Below are positions 1 through 6,166 of a stretch of 6,618 bases of DNA, piece after piece. This DNA comes from Alistipes sp. Lineage in GTDB: Bacteria > Bacteroidota > Bacteroidia > Bacteroidales > Rikenellaceae. The stretch is from NCBI GenBank assembly GCA_017561105.1, contig JAFZDR010000008.1, forward strand, positions 1 through 6,618. The letters are read 5' to 3'. The position numbers and the translations under genes were made by a program. The notes below the pieces were generated by a model. It was not told where the DNA came from, did no database searches, and saw only the letters and a list, made by a program, of their open reading frames with translations. Within the stretch, counting starts at the first letter, position 1, and every line of letters begins with the position of its first letter.

Positions 1-664
1 CTTGCCTGAGGGTTTCACGGTACCTGAGGGTCGAGAGAAGCCTTGGGGCACAAACCACGCAGTAATGATGGGTGCATCGGCTGTAAAGGAGCCATTTGCA
101 GTTATCAACGCTGACGATTTCTACGGCACTGACGCATACCTCGTTATGGGCGAGTACCTTTCGAAATTGGACGGCGCTAAGGGCGAATATGCAATGATTG
201 GCTACGAGGTAAACAAGACCCTGTCGGACAACGGAACCGTATCGCGTGGCGTATGTACAATGGACGAGAATCGTTTCCTCACTTCGATGGTTGAGCGCAC
301 AAAGATCGAGCGCAATGCAGAGGGTACAATCGTATTCCACGATCTCGGCACCGATGAGCCACTCGAGGAGAATACTCCGGTTTCGATGAACTTCTTCGGA
401 TTCACCCCTGACTACTTTGCTCACTCGGAGGCTGAATTCAAGAACTTCCTCGCTTCGGACGATGTTAAGACCAACCTCAAGGCAGAGTTCTTCATTCCAT
501 TGATGGTGAACAAGCTTGTTGGCAATGGCGAGGCTCGTTTGAAGGTTCTCTCGACTACTGCACAGTGGTTTGGCGTAACATACAAGGAGGATAAGCCGAT
601 GTTGGTTGCCAAGATTGAGAAGTTGATCGAGGAGGGCGTATATCCACGCAACCTTTGGGAGTAA
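1..664 (+). CDS. Sugar-nucleotide nucleotidyltransferase (NDP-sugar synthase family), 5' end outside window
   Basis: This enzyme family joins a nucleoside triphosphate to a sugar 1-phosphate or similar phosphorylated substrate in the cytoplasm, releasing pyrophosphate; the exact substrate cannot be read from this fragment. Only the C-terminal 220 or so residues are present. The reading frame is open at the left edge (first whole codon at position 2, a leucine TTG that need not be a start), and the family's N-terminal nucleotide-binding loop lies upstream. Numbering from that codon, I see the PWGTNHA segment (14-20), the metal-binding INADDFYG motif (35-42), an ERTKIER segment near 100, a NFFGFTPDYF segment, a KAEFFIPLMVNKL segment and a C-terminal WFGVTYKEDKP stretch. 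Together these match nucleotidyltransferases of about 300 residues found across Bacteroidales. It ends in TAA, immediately followed by a second TAA, 26 bases before gltX. Family assignment is firm; a specific name such as glucose-1-phosphate uridylyltransferase would be a guess. Confidence 0.88.
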   Translation, partial: LPEGFTVPEGREKPWGTNHAVMMGASAVKEPFAVINADDFYGTDAYLVMGEYLSKLDGAKGEYAMIGYEVNKTLSDNGTVSRGVCTMDENRFLTSMVERTKIERNAEGTIVFHDLGTDEPLEENTPVSMNFFGFTPDYFAHSEAEFKNFLASDDVKTNLKAEFFIPLMVNKLVGNGEARLKVLSTTAQWFGVTYKEDKPMLVAKIEKLIEEGVYPRNLWE

Positions 665-690
665 TAATCATCTAACTTTAATTTTCGAAG

Positions 691-2226
691 ATGAATAGAG
701 AAGTAAGAGTTCGCTTTGCGCCAAGCCCAACAGGCCCTCTCCACATCGGAGGTGTGCGCACAGCGTTGTATAACTACCTTTTTGCTCGTCGCCACGGCGG
801 AAAGATGATCTTGCGTATCGAGGATACCGATTCGCAGCGTTTTGTGCCTGGTGCCGAGGATTACATTATCGAGTCGCTCAAGTGGTGCGGTATCGAGATT
901 GACGAGGGTGTTGGTGTAGGAGGTCCTCACGCACCATATCGTCAGAGCGAGCGTCGTGAGTTGTACCTCAAGTACGCAACACAGCTCGTAGAGGACGGTT
1001 GGGCATATTATGCATTCGACACTGCCGAGGAGTTGGACGCTCTCCGCAAGGAGTATGAGGGCAAAGGTGAGACCTTCGCCTACAACTTCAAGGTGCGCAC
1101 TACCCTTCCGACATCGCTTTCGTTGTCGAAGGAGGAGGTCGAGGAGCGTATCGCACGCGGCGACATCTGGGTTATCCGTTTCAAGATGCCTGAGAACGAG
1201 GTTGTAAAGATGCACGACTTGATTCGTGGCGATGTAGAGGTAAACACCTCTACTCTCGACGACAAGGTACTCTACAAGTCGGTAGATGCTCTTCCGACAT
1301 ACCACTTGGCAAACATTGTGGATGACCATTTGATGGAGATTTCGCATGTTATTCGTGGCGAAGAGTGGTTGCCATCGTTGCCATTGCACTACCTTTTATA
1401 CAAGGCGTTCGGTTGGACCGACACTCAGCCTGAGTTTGCACACCTTCCGCTCTTGTTGAAGCCAACAGGCGGCGGTAAGTTGTCAAAGCGCGATGGCGAC
1501 AAGATGGGATTCCCTGTATTCCCACTCCATTGGGTATCGCCAACAACCGGCGAGACTGCACGCGGTTACCGCGAGGATGGTTACTTTGCTGAGGCGTTTA
1601 TCAATATGTTGGCTCTCTTGGGTTGGAACCCTGGTACAGAGCAGGAGATCTTCTCCATGCAGGAGTTGATCGACACCTTCTCACTCGATCGCGTATCGAA
1701 GGCTGGTGCTCGTTTCCAGCCAGACAAGGCAAAGTGGTTTAATGCACAGTATATGCACCGCAAGTCGGCCGAGGAGTTGAGCGTATTCTATCAGCCAATT
1801 TTGCGTGAGCACGGCATCGAGGTTTCAGACGAGATCGCAGGCAAGGCTGCCTTCATCATGAAGGAGCGTGCTACATTCGTAAGCGATTTGTGGGATTTGA
1901 CCTCATATTTCTTCATCGCTCCAACCGAGTACGAGGAGAAGCAGCTGAAGAAGTATTGGAAGGGCGAGAATCCTGCTCGTTTGGCAGAGTTGCGCGAGGT
2001 TTTGGCTTCGATCGATGACTTCTCGTTGGAGAATACCGAGAAGATTGTTCACGCTTGGATTACCGAGAAGGAGTACGGCATGGGCCAGATTATGAACACC
2101 TTGCGTTTGGCTTTGGTTGGTGCCGGCAAGGGTCCGGGCATGTACGATGTAACATCGTTCATCGGCAAGGATGAGTGCTTGAAGCGCATCGACTACCTCT
2201 TGGCAAATGTAAAACCTATTGAATAG
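691..2226 (+). CDS. gltX: Glutamyl-tRNA synthetase
   Basis: A class I aminoacyl-tRNA synthetase that activates glutamate with ATP and attaches it to tRNA-Glu in the cytoplasm. The 511-residue product starts [21 protein letters not shown]; the HIGG form of the HIGH ATP-binding motif is at residues 18-21, and the second signature, KLSKR, is at 263-267, followed by a [11 protein letters not shown] stretch. The anticodon-binding helical domain fills the C-terminal part. Length is slightly above the usual 470-500 residues of bacterial GluRS, which fits Bacteroidetes versions as I recall them. The ATG at 691 is chosen because the conserved [10 protein letters not shown] segment begins within the first ten residues. 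There is no Shine-Dalgarno sequence, as expected for Bacteroidetes. It sits 26 bases after the nucleotidyltransferase and 8 bases before galM, suggesting co-transcription. Whether the enzyme is discriminating or also charges tRNA-Gln cannot be told from the motifs alone. Confidence 0.98.
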   Translation: MNREVRVRFAPSPTGPLHIGGVRTALYNYLFARRHGGKMILRIEDTDSQRFVPGAEDYIIESLKWCGIEIDEGVGVGGPHAPYRQSERRELYLKYATQLVEDGWAYYAFDTAEELDALRKEYEGKGETFAYNFKVRTTLPTSLSLSKEEVEERIARGDIWVIRFKMPENEVVKMHDLIRGDVEVNTSTLDDKVLYKSVDALPTYHLANIVDDHLMEISHVIRGEEWLPSLPLHYLLYKAFGWTDTQPEFAHLPLLLKPTGGGKLSKRDGDKMGFPVFPLHWVSPTTGETARGYREDGYFAEAFINMLALLGWNPGTEQEIFSMQELIDTFSLDRVSKAGARFQPDKAKWFNAQYMHRKSAEELSVFYQPILREHGIEVSDEIAGKAAFIMKERATFVSDLWDLTSYFFIAPTEYEEKQLKKYWKGENPARLAELREVLASIDDFSLENTEKIVHAWITEKEYGMGQIMNTLRLALVGAGKGPGMYDVTSFIGKDECLKRIDYLLANVKPIE

Positions 2227-2234
2227 GCAAAGCT

Positions 2235-3290
2235 ATGATTATTGAGCAGAATGTTTGGGGTGCAACCCCTGAAGGCGAGGCTATAATTATCTACACCTTG
2301 AAGAATGACCTCGGTAGCGAGGTGCAGCTCACCAATATCGGTGCAGCTATCGTATCGGTAAAATATGCCGACCGCAACGGCAATATCGACGATGTGGTTC
2401 TCGGCTACAAGGATCCGATGAGTTACTTTGGCGATGGTGCTGCAAGTGGCAAGTCGGTGGGTCGTGTTGCAAACCGCATCGCGGGTGGCAAGATGACCAT
2501 CGAGGATGTAGAGTACCGCCTTGAGATAAACAATGGTCCTAACCACCTCCACGGCGGAACGAAGGGCTATGCCAACAAGTTGTGGGAGTCGCGCGTGGAG
2601 ACTAACCGCGTAGTATTCTCGTTGGTATCGGAGGATGGCGATCAGGGCTATCCGCACGAGGTTACCGTAGAGGCTATCTACGACTTCGACGACGAGAATA
2701 ACCTCGAGATTACCTACCTCGCAAAGAGCGACGGTACAACTCCTGTAAACCTCACCAACCATGTATATTGGAACTTGGCCGGCGAGGCGAGTGGCGAGAC
2801 TATCTTCGACCACGAGTTGAAACTCAATGCATCGTATGTATTGGAGGCTAACGAGGTACAGATTCCTACAGGCAAACTTCTTCCAATGAAGGGATCGGCT
2901 CAGGATTTCACCGATTGGAACCGCCTTGGCAAGGATATCGGCTCGATTTTCAACCATATTGACCTCTTCCGCGGCCACGACCACTTCTTCGTGGTTGATG
3001 GTTGGCAGAAGAACATCCTCGGCGAGGTTGGCGAGTTGCGTTGCGAGAAGACCGGCCGTTTGGTTAAGGTATTGTCGTCGCAGCCTGGCTGTATGGTCTA
3101 TACCGGCAACTGGCTCTCAGGTGGCTGTCCTATCACAAAGTCAGGCGGTCGCTATGAGGACTATGCAGGTGTGGCTATCGAGTGCCAGGTACACCCTGAC
3201 GCAATAAATCAGCCTGAGTTCCCATCGATTCTCTTGCACGAAGGCGAGTTGTACTGCAACAAGATTGTCTTCCAGTTGAGAACATACTAA
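2235..3290 (+). CDS. galM: Aldose 1-epimerase (mutarotase)
   Basis: Interconverts the alpha and beta anomers of aldoses such as galactose and glucose, feeding the Leloir pathway. The 351-residue length matches the family (about 340-350). Landmarks: NRIAGG near residue 80; the NHLHGG motif at 103-108, whose second histidine (H106) corresponds to a substrate-binding histidine; TNHVYWNL with the catalytic acid H176; GHDHFF with D249; and AIECQVHPDAINQP with the catalytic base E316. All key residues are present, so the enzyme should be active. There is no signal peptide or lipobox, so this is a cytoplasmic copy. The ATG lies 8 bases after the gltX stop codon, so translation probably depends on the gltX transcript. 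The gene ends 12 bases before the stem of a strong hairpin terminator. Pairing with gltX looks like positional housekeeping rather than shared function. Confidence 0.96.
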   Translation: MIIEQNVWGATPEGEAIIIYTLKNDLGSEVQLTNIGAAIVSVKYADRNGNIDDVVLGYKDPMSYFGDGAASGKSVGRVANRIAGGKMTIEDVEYRLEINNGPNHLHGGTKGYANKLWESRVETNRVVFSLVSEDGDQGYPHEVTVEAIYDFDDENNLEITYLAKSDGTTPVNLTNHVYWNLAGEASGETIFDHELKLNASYVLEANEVQIPTGKLLPMKGSAQDFTDWNRLGKDIGSIFNHIDLFRGHDHFFVVDGWQKNILGEVGELRCEKTGRLVKVLSSQPGCMVYTGNWLSGGCPITKSGGRYEDYAGVAIECQVHPDAINQPEFPSILLHEGELYCNKIVFQLRTY

Positions 3291-3302
3291 ACCAATAGGA
3301 AT

Positions 3303-3337
3303 AAAAAAATACCGAGCGATTTGCTCGGTATTTTTTT
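3303..3337. terminator. Bidirectional rho-independent terminator between galM and the nuclease operon
   Basis: A perfect 15-bp inverted repeat (arms 3303-3317 and 3323-3337) with a 5-base loop (3318-3322). The inner stem is ATACCGAGC/GCTCGGTAT, bounded by seven A on the left and seven T on the right. Because the A tract becomes a U tract when read from the other strand, the element has intrinsic-terminator form in both directions. It lies in the 57-base gap between convergent genes: 12 bases after the galM stop and 10 bases after the stop of the last nuclease gene. Confidence 0.93.
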
Positions 3338-3347
3338 GCAGACTACC

Positions 3348-4205
3348 CTACTTCATTGTTTCGTTCAACACATGAGCCAAGCGGTATGATGCTCGATGGA
3401 ATTGTCTGAGAGTCGCTTTGCGGTGCTTCAACAAGAAATCACGATTAAGTTCATCTCCCGGCTTTGCCCAATCGTATATTACTCGACAATCTTTTATTGT
3501 CTCGAGTGCCCAATCATCAACCGTACCTTCGCAGATCTTCGCCTGCTTCTTTGGCGAGAGGTTATCGAGCTTTGCGCGGAACTTGTCGTAATCCTTGTTA
3601 TACTCAGGATAGAGCTCAAGGATAGACAAGCCATCCCAAATACCGTGATATGTCTTCCTTACGCCCTCATATTTCACAGCGAAGCAATCCCAACGATATT
3701 TCTCACCAGGTTTGCGGAAGCAGTCAGGGAACTCGGTGTAATAGATATGACAAGGACAGTGCATATCCTCCATCATGTGAATTACGCACTTCAAGTTCAC
3801 AACCACAGCCGAATCGGTAAGGTTACGATGGTTTTTAAGATTCTCGATACAGATTTTCAAGTTTGGAAACAGATCACCCTCTTTTTTGTGTCCACGCTCA
3901 TCACTCAACTCCAAATCCTTATTCGCCACAATCATATGCCATCCGAGAGTATGTGCCCACGGCATGTGATACTCGTGCTCCGGATGTTTCTTGTTGCGCA
4001 CAGGTTTGCGAATCTTATCCATCCAGGTACAGTGATCCACCATCGATGAACCGAGGTATTTTTCAATTTTAGCCTTAACATCCGAGTCGAGGTGATTCTC
4101 GGCAGTATAGGTAATCAATTTATGCGCCCAACCTCCCCATGCATAAGCTTCATACGAGCAAAGTGCAAATAAGGCAACTAAAAACGCGATAACTATCTTT
4201 CTCAT
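3348..4205 (-). CDS. Secreted S1/P1-family zinc nuclease, copy 3 (distal, most divergent)
   Basis: Third gene in transcription order of a nuclease triplet. S1/P1 nucleases are trinuclear-zinc phosphodiesterases that cut single-stranded DNA and RNA and remove 3'-phosphates from nucleotides. Residues 1-22 form a Sec signal peptide ending AYA, so signal peptidase I would expose W23, the N-terminal zinc ligand of this family. The other expected ligands are present: H28 (WGGWAH), D63 (WMD), H90 (WHM), H143-x3-D147-x5-H153 (IHMMEDMHCPCH), and H187-x3-D191 (HGIWD). Compared with copies 1 and 2 it has about seven extra residues between D63 and H90, making a histidine-rich loop (H74, H77, H80, H85), and two later deletions of about four and three residues. 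These cancel, so the length is still 285. It is the most divergent copy, starting 16 bases after the previous stop and ending TAG just before the shared terminator. It has no lipobox or type IX secretion C-terminal domain, so a periplasmic or secreted location is inferred. Family call firm; substrate unknown. Confidence 0.93.
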   Translation of the reverse strand: MRKIVIAFLVALFALCSYEAYAWGGWAHKLITYTAENHLDSDVKAKIEKYLGSSMVDHCTWMDKIRKPVRNKKHPEHEYHMPWAHTLGWHMIVANKDLELSDERGHKKEGDLFPNLKICIENLKNHRNLTDSAVVVNLKCVIHMMEDMHCPCHIYYTEFPDCFRKPGEKYRWDCFAVKYEGVRKTYHGIWDGLSILELYPEYNKDYDKFRAKLDNLSPKKQAKICEGTVDDWALETIKDCRVIYDWAKPGDELNRDFLLKHRKATLRQFHRASYRLAHVLNETMK

Positions 4206-4221
4206 AATTGTTTACACTTTA

Positions 4222-5079
4222 CTATTTGAAGCACTCATTGAGCACATGTGCCAAACGATATGATGCTCGAAGACACTGCTGCTTCGAGAGCTTCTTATTG
4301 CGGAGAATATAGTCGTAGTCGATATGATCGCCACGGTCTATCTCGTTGTAGATATAGCGGCAATCCTTGGCATTCTGAACAAGCCAATCGGCTGTAGTAC
4401 CCTCGCACATCTTTGCGCGTTTCTTTGCGCTAACCTTGTCGAGTTCAACGCGGAACTTCTCGTAATCTCGGCCATAGTCAGGATAGAGCAGGCGAATAGA
4501 CATACCGTCCCAAACCTTGTGGAGTGTAGTCTTCTTGCCCTCGTAGTAGATGCGCATCTGGTTGCGGGTCGAAACCTTCTTGCCGTCCACAACCATTCCA
4601 AAGCAATCCTCATCCTCTGTGTAGTAGAGGTGCACAGGGCAGTGCATATCCTGTACCATATGAATCAAGCACTTGAGGTTAATCATCACAGCCGAATCGG
4701 TGTGATTGTGGCGATTCTTGAGCACATCGATTGACTTCACCAACTGATCGTGCAATGCACCACTACCCTTCTTTGTGCGCTTGTCGCTCAAGGCGTACTT
4801 CTTCTTGCCTACGCGATCAACCGAAGCCATATGCCACACCGAAGTCTGCTCCCAGCCACGGATACGCTTTTTATTCCACGACGCCACCTTGTCCATCCAA
4901 GTCGCATGGTCGTAAATAGGCGAGCCGAGATACTTTACAGTCTCCTCCTTTGCCTTATCCGTCAAGTACGGCTCAGCGATGTGGGCGATGAGCTTATGGG
5001 TCCATCCATCCCACGCTTTAACGCTCTGTACAGAGAGGAAAAGCATAAAAAATGCAGAGAGTGCAACTATCTTTTTCAT
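4222..5079 (-). CDS. Secreted S1/P1-family zinc nuclease, copy 2
   Basis: Middle gene of the nuclease triplet. The 22-residue signal peptide ends VKA before W23, and the mature N-terminus reads WDGWTH; aspartate replaces the usual glycine right after the tryptophan zinc ligand. Remaining zinc ligands are intact: H28, D63, H83 (VWHM), H140-x3-D144-x5-H150 (IHMVQDMHCPVH), H187-x3-D191 (HKVWD). Hand alignment to copy 1 is gap-free over all 285 residues with 183 identities (about 64%). The strongest conservation is around the metal site, in GWEQTS, in DSAVMINLKC, and in the C-terminal RASYRLAH segment. Identity is lowest in the signal peptide. Four cysteines shared by all three copies (C137, C147, C159, C225) may form disulfides after export. 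It starts 16 bases after the stop of copy 1 and is followed 16 bases later by copy 3, so the three are almost certainly one operon. It may differ from its neighbours in substrate choice, but nothing seen proves this. Confidence 0.94.
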   Translation of the reverse strand: MKKIVALSAFFMLFLSVQSVKAWDGWTHKLIAHIAEPYLTDKAKEETVKYLGSPIYDHATWMDKVASWNKKRIRGWEQTSVWHMASVDRVGKKKYALSDKRTKKGSGALHDQLVKSIDVLKNRHNHTDSAVMINLKCLIHMVQDMHCPVHLYYTEDEDCFGMVVDGKKVSTRNQMRIYYEGKKTTLHKVWDGMSIRLLYPDYGRDYEKFRVELDKVSAKKRAKMCEGTTADWLVQNAKDCRYIYNEIDRGDHIDYDYILRNKKLSKQQCLRASYRLAHVLNECFK

Positions 5080-5095
5080 AACAAGTTACATTTGC

Positions 5096-5953
5096 TTATT
5101 TAAAACTCTCGTTTAAGATGTGAGCCAAACGATACGATGCTCGCAAGCACTGCTGCTTCGAGAGCTTCTGATTGTCGAGCAGGTACTGACGATCGATCTT
5201 GCAGTTTGGTGTCAAATCGTCGTAGATATAGCGAATATCCTTAGCATTCTGCAATACCCAATCCTCGATTGTTCCCTTGCACATCTTCTCGCGCTTCTTC
5301 GGCTTTACAACATCGAGTGCAATACGGAACTTCTCGTAGCTCGGACCATACTCAGGCCAGATCTGGCGAATAGACATACCATCCCAAACTCGGTGTGAAG
5401 TGGTCTTCTTACCCTCGTAATAGACCCTCATCTGGTCGTGACGACGCACCTTCTTTCCGTTTACAACACCCGAGAAACAATCCTCAAACTCTGTATAGAA
5501 GATATGTGATGGGCAGTGCATATCACCAACCATGTGGATAATACACTTGAGGTTGATCATAACAGCCGAATCGGTGAGGTTGCGATAGTTTTTCAAGTTC
5601 TCGACACACTGTACGAGGTTTGGATACAAATCGCCATCACCCTTCGAAGAGCGCTTGTCGCTCAACACGAACTTCTTCTTGCCCACGCGATCAACTGTAC
5701 ACATGTGCCACCATGAGGTCTGCTCCCAACCTGGGATATGCTTCTTCTTCCATACAGGCACCTGATCCATCCAGCTTGCGTGGTTGTAGATTGGCGAGCC
5801 GAGATACTTCTCGGTCTGAACCTTAGCCTCAGGAGTGAGATGAGACTCCGCGATAACGGCAATCAGTTTGTGAGCCCAACCGCCCCAAGCGAAAGCGGGC
5901 TGCACCGAAAACAGAACTGCAGCAAAGGTTGCTGCGACAATAAGCTTTCTCAT
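5096..5953 (-). CDS. Secreted S1/P1-family zinc nuclease, copy 1 (promoter-proximal)
   Basis: First gene of the nuclease operon. The 285-residue precursor has a signal peptide (basic MRK, hydrophobic core, cleavage after AFA at residue 22) leaving W23 as the mature N-terminus, as S1/P1 enzymes require because that tryptophan binds zinc. Other ligands by position: H28 (WGGWAH), D63 (WMD), H83 (WWHM), H140-x3-D144-x5-H150 (IHMVGDMHCPSH) and H187-x3-D191 (HRVWD). The family consensus around the central motif is GDxHQPLH; here glutamine is replaced by cysteine, as in both sister copies. The C-terminal RLAHILN matches the RLA..LN helix typical of the family. The ATG at 5953 is supported by the signal peptide directly after it, an A-rich leader, and a promoter about 30 bases upstream. 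Likely role: degrading extracellular or periplasmic nucleic acid for nucleotide, phosphate or nitrogen supply; this is inferred from the family. Confidence 0.95.
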   Translation of the reverse strand: MRKLIVAATFAAVLFSVQPAFAWGGWAHKLIAVIAESHLTPEAKVQTEKYLGSPIYNHASWMDQVPVWKKKHIPGWEQTSWWHMCTVDRVGKKKFVLSDKRSSKGDGDLYPNLVQCVENLKNYRNLTDSAVMINLKCIIHMVGDMHCPSHIFYTEFEDCFSGVVNGKKVRRHDQMRVYYEGKKTTSHRVWDGMSIRQIWPEYGPSYEKFRIALDVVKPKKREKMCKGTIEDWVLQNAKDIRYIYDDLTPNCKIDRQYLLDNQKLSKQQCLRASYRLAHILNESFK

Positions 5954-5982
5954 ATTTTTATGTTTTTATGGTTTTTCCATCA

Positions 5983-6013
5983 CAAAATTAGATTTTTTGA
6001 TTGACAAAAGCAA
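5983..6013 (-). promoter_or_regulatory. Predicted Bacteroidetes-type promoter for the nuclease operon
   Basis: On the minus strand a perfect TAnnTTTG -7 element (TAATTTTG, 5983-5990) is preceded, after a 19-base spacer, by TTGC (6010-6013), which fits the loose TTTG/TTG -33 element of Bacteroidetes promoters. Transcription would start around 5976-5978, giving a leader of roughly 25 bases rich in A (several AAAA runs) and lacking a Shine-Dalgarno sequence, typical of this phylum. No operator or riboswitch is visible in so short a leader. Confidence 0.6.
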
Positions 6014-6043
6014 GGATATTACACCAGCATTGCTAAAAAATAG

Positions 6044-6074
6044 TTTTTTATTTAAAATAAAAGCACTATATTTG
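6044..6074 (+). promoter_or_regulatory. Predicted Bacteroidetes-type promoter for rho
   Basis: TATATTTG at 6067-6074 is an exact match to the TAnnTTTG -7 consensus. The matching -33 position, 19 bases upstream, falls in a T run (6044-6047, TTTT), which is only an approximate TTTG. The start site would lie near 6080, giving a leader of about 85 bases to the preferred rho start. The spacer between the two elements contains an AT-only palindrome (6046-6062). The call rests on the -7 match and on the position upstream of rho. Confidence 0.55.
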
Positions 6075-6166
6075 CATCGTTATTTGAGGCATCAGTCAAG
6101 CAAGACCGACTGTCCGTTTAACCATAGGTCGTTCGACCAATGAAAAAATCGCAGAAATTTGAGATT
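6075..6166 (+). other. rho 5' leader, no gene seen
   Basis: About 90 bases between the predicted rho promoter and the chosen start codon. It holds a short inverted repeat (ggtcgttcgacc, 6127-6138; a 4-bp stem with a 4-base loop) lying just before an alternative in-frame ATG at 6140. No known riboswitch or RNA family is recognised. Leader-based self-control of rho is known in Escherichia coli, but nothing here shows it directly. The rest of the 213-base divergent gap (5954-6166) holds the two promoters and AT-rich DNA. Confidence 0.4.

Larger units (their letters stand above)
3348..5953 (-). repeat. Tandem gene triplication, 874-bp period
   Basis: Three paralogous nuclease genes lie head to tail with start codons at 5953, 5079 and 4205 and low-coordinate ends at 5096, 4222 and 3348, a period of exactly 874 bp (858 coding plus a 16-base spacer). 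The spacers (5080-5095 and 4206-4221) agree at 9 of 16 bases when read on the coding strand, sharing TGTAA at the same place. Copies 1 and 2 keep exact register: a perfect 22-base match occurs at 5148-5169 and 4274-4295. A 14-base match (acagccgaatcggt, encoding part of the TDSAV segment) occurs in all three at 5562, 4688 and 3805; the last is 9 bases off the period because copy 3 carries compensating indels. The pattern indicates old tandem duplication rather than independent acquisition. Confidence 0.9.

Noticed and set aside
673..680. TAACTTTA upstream of gltX as a possible -7 promoter element
   Set aside because: The last base mismatches TAnnTTTG, no -33 partner is evident, and transcription would start almost at the start codon; co-transcription with the upstream gene is simpler.
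421..1389. A 322-codon open frame on the minus strand opposite gltX and the end of the nucleotidyltransferase gene
   Set aside because: It overlaps two certain genes, has no recognisable domain or promoter, and is explained by the GAG/GAC/CTC-rich codon use of the plus strand, which suppresses stops on the other strand.
2193..2984. A 263-codon open frame on the minus strand opposite galM
   Set aside because: It is antisense to an intact galM with all catalytic residues; its product shows no family signature and its frame is a codon-bias shadow.
3396..4049. A 217-codon open frame on the plus strand opposite nuclease copy 3
   Set aside because: Similar antisense frames appear opposite copies 1 and 2 because those genes are homologous, so recurrence is not independent evidence for a gene.
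3348..5953. The 874-bp periodicity as a mobile element, phage or CRISPR-like repeat array
   Set aside because: The repeat unit is a whole nuclease gene plus spacer. There are no terminal inverted repeats, transposase, integrase, short identical repeats or tRNA nearby.
3348..5953. Type IX secretion or lipoprotein export of the nucleases
   Set aside because: No lipobox cysteine follows the signal peptides, and the proteins end within the catalytic domain's last helix (RLAHxLNE) with no extra C-terminal sorting domain.
6084..6143. A 19-codon TTG-initiated leader frame whose TGA overlaps the ATG at 6140
   Set aside because: It has a rare start codon, no ribosome-binding evidence, no attenuation-type amino-acid run, and a length easily met by chance.
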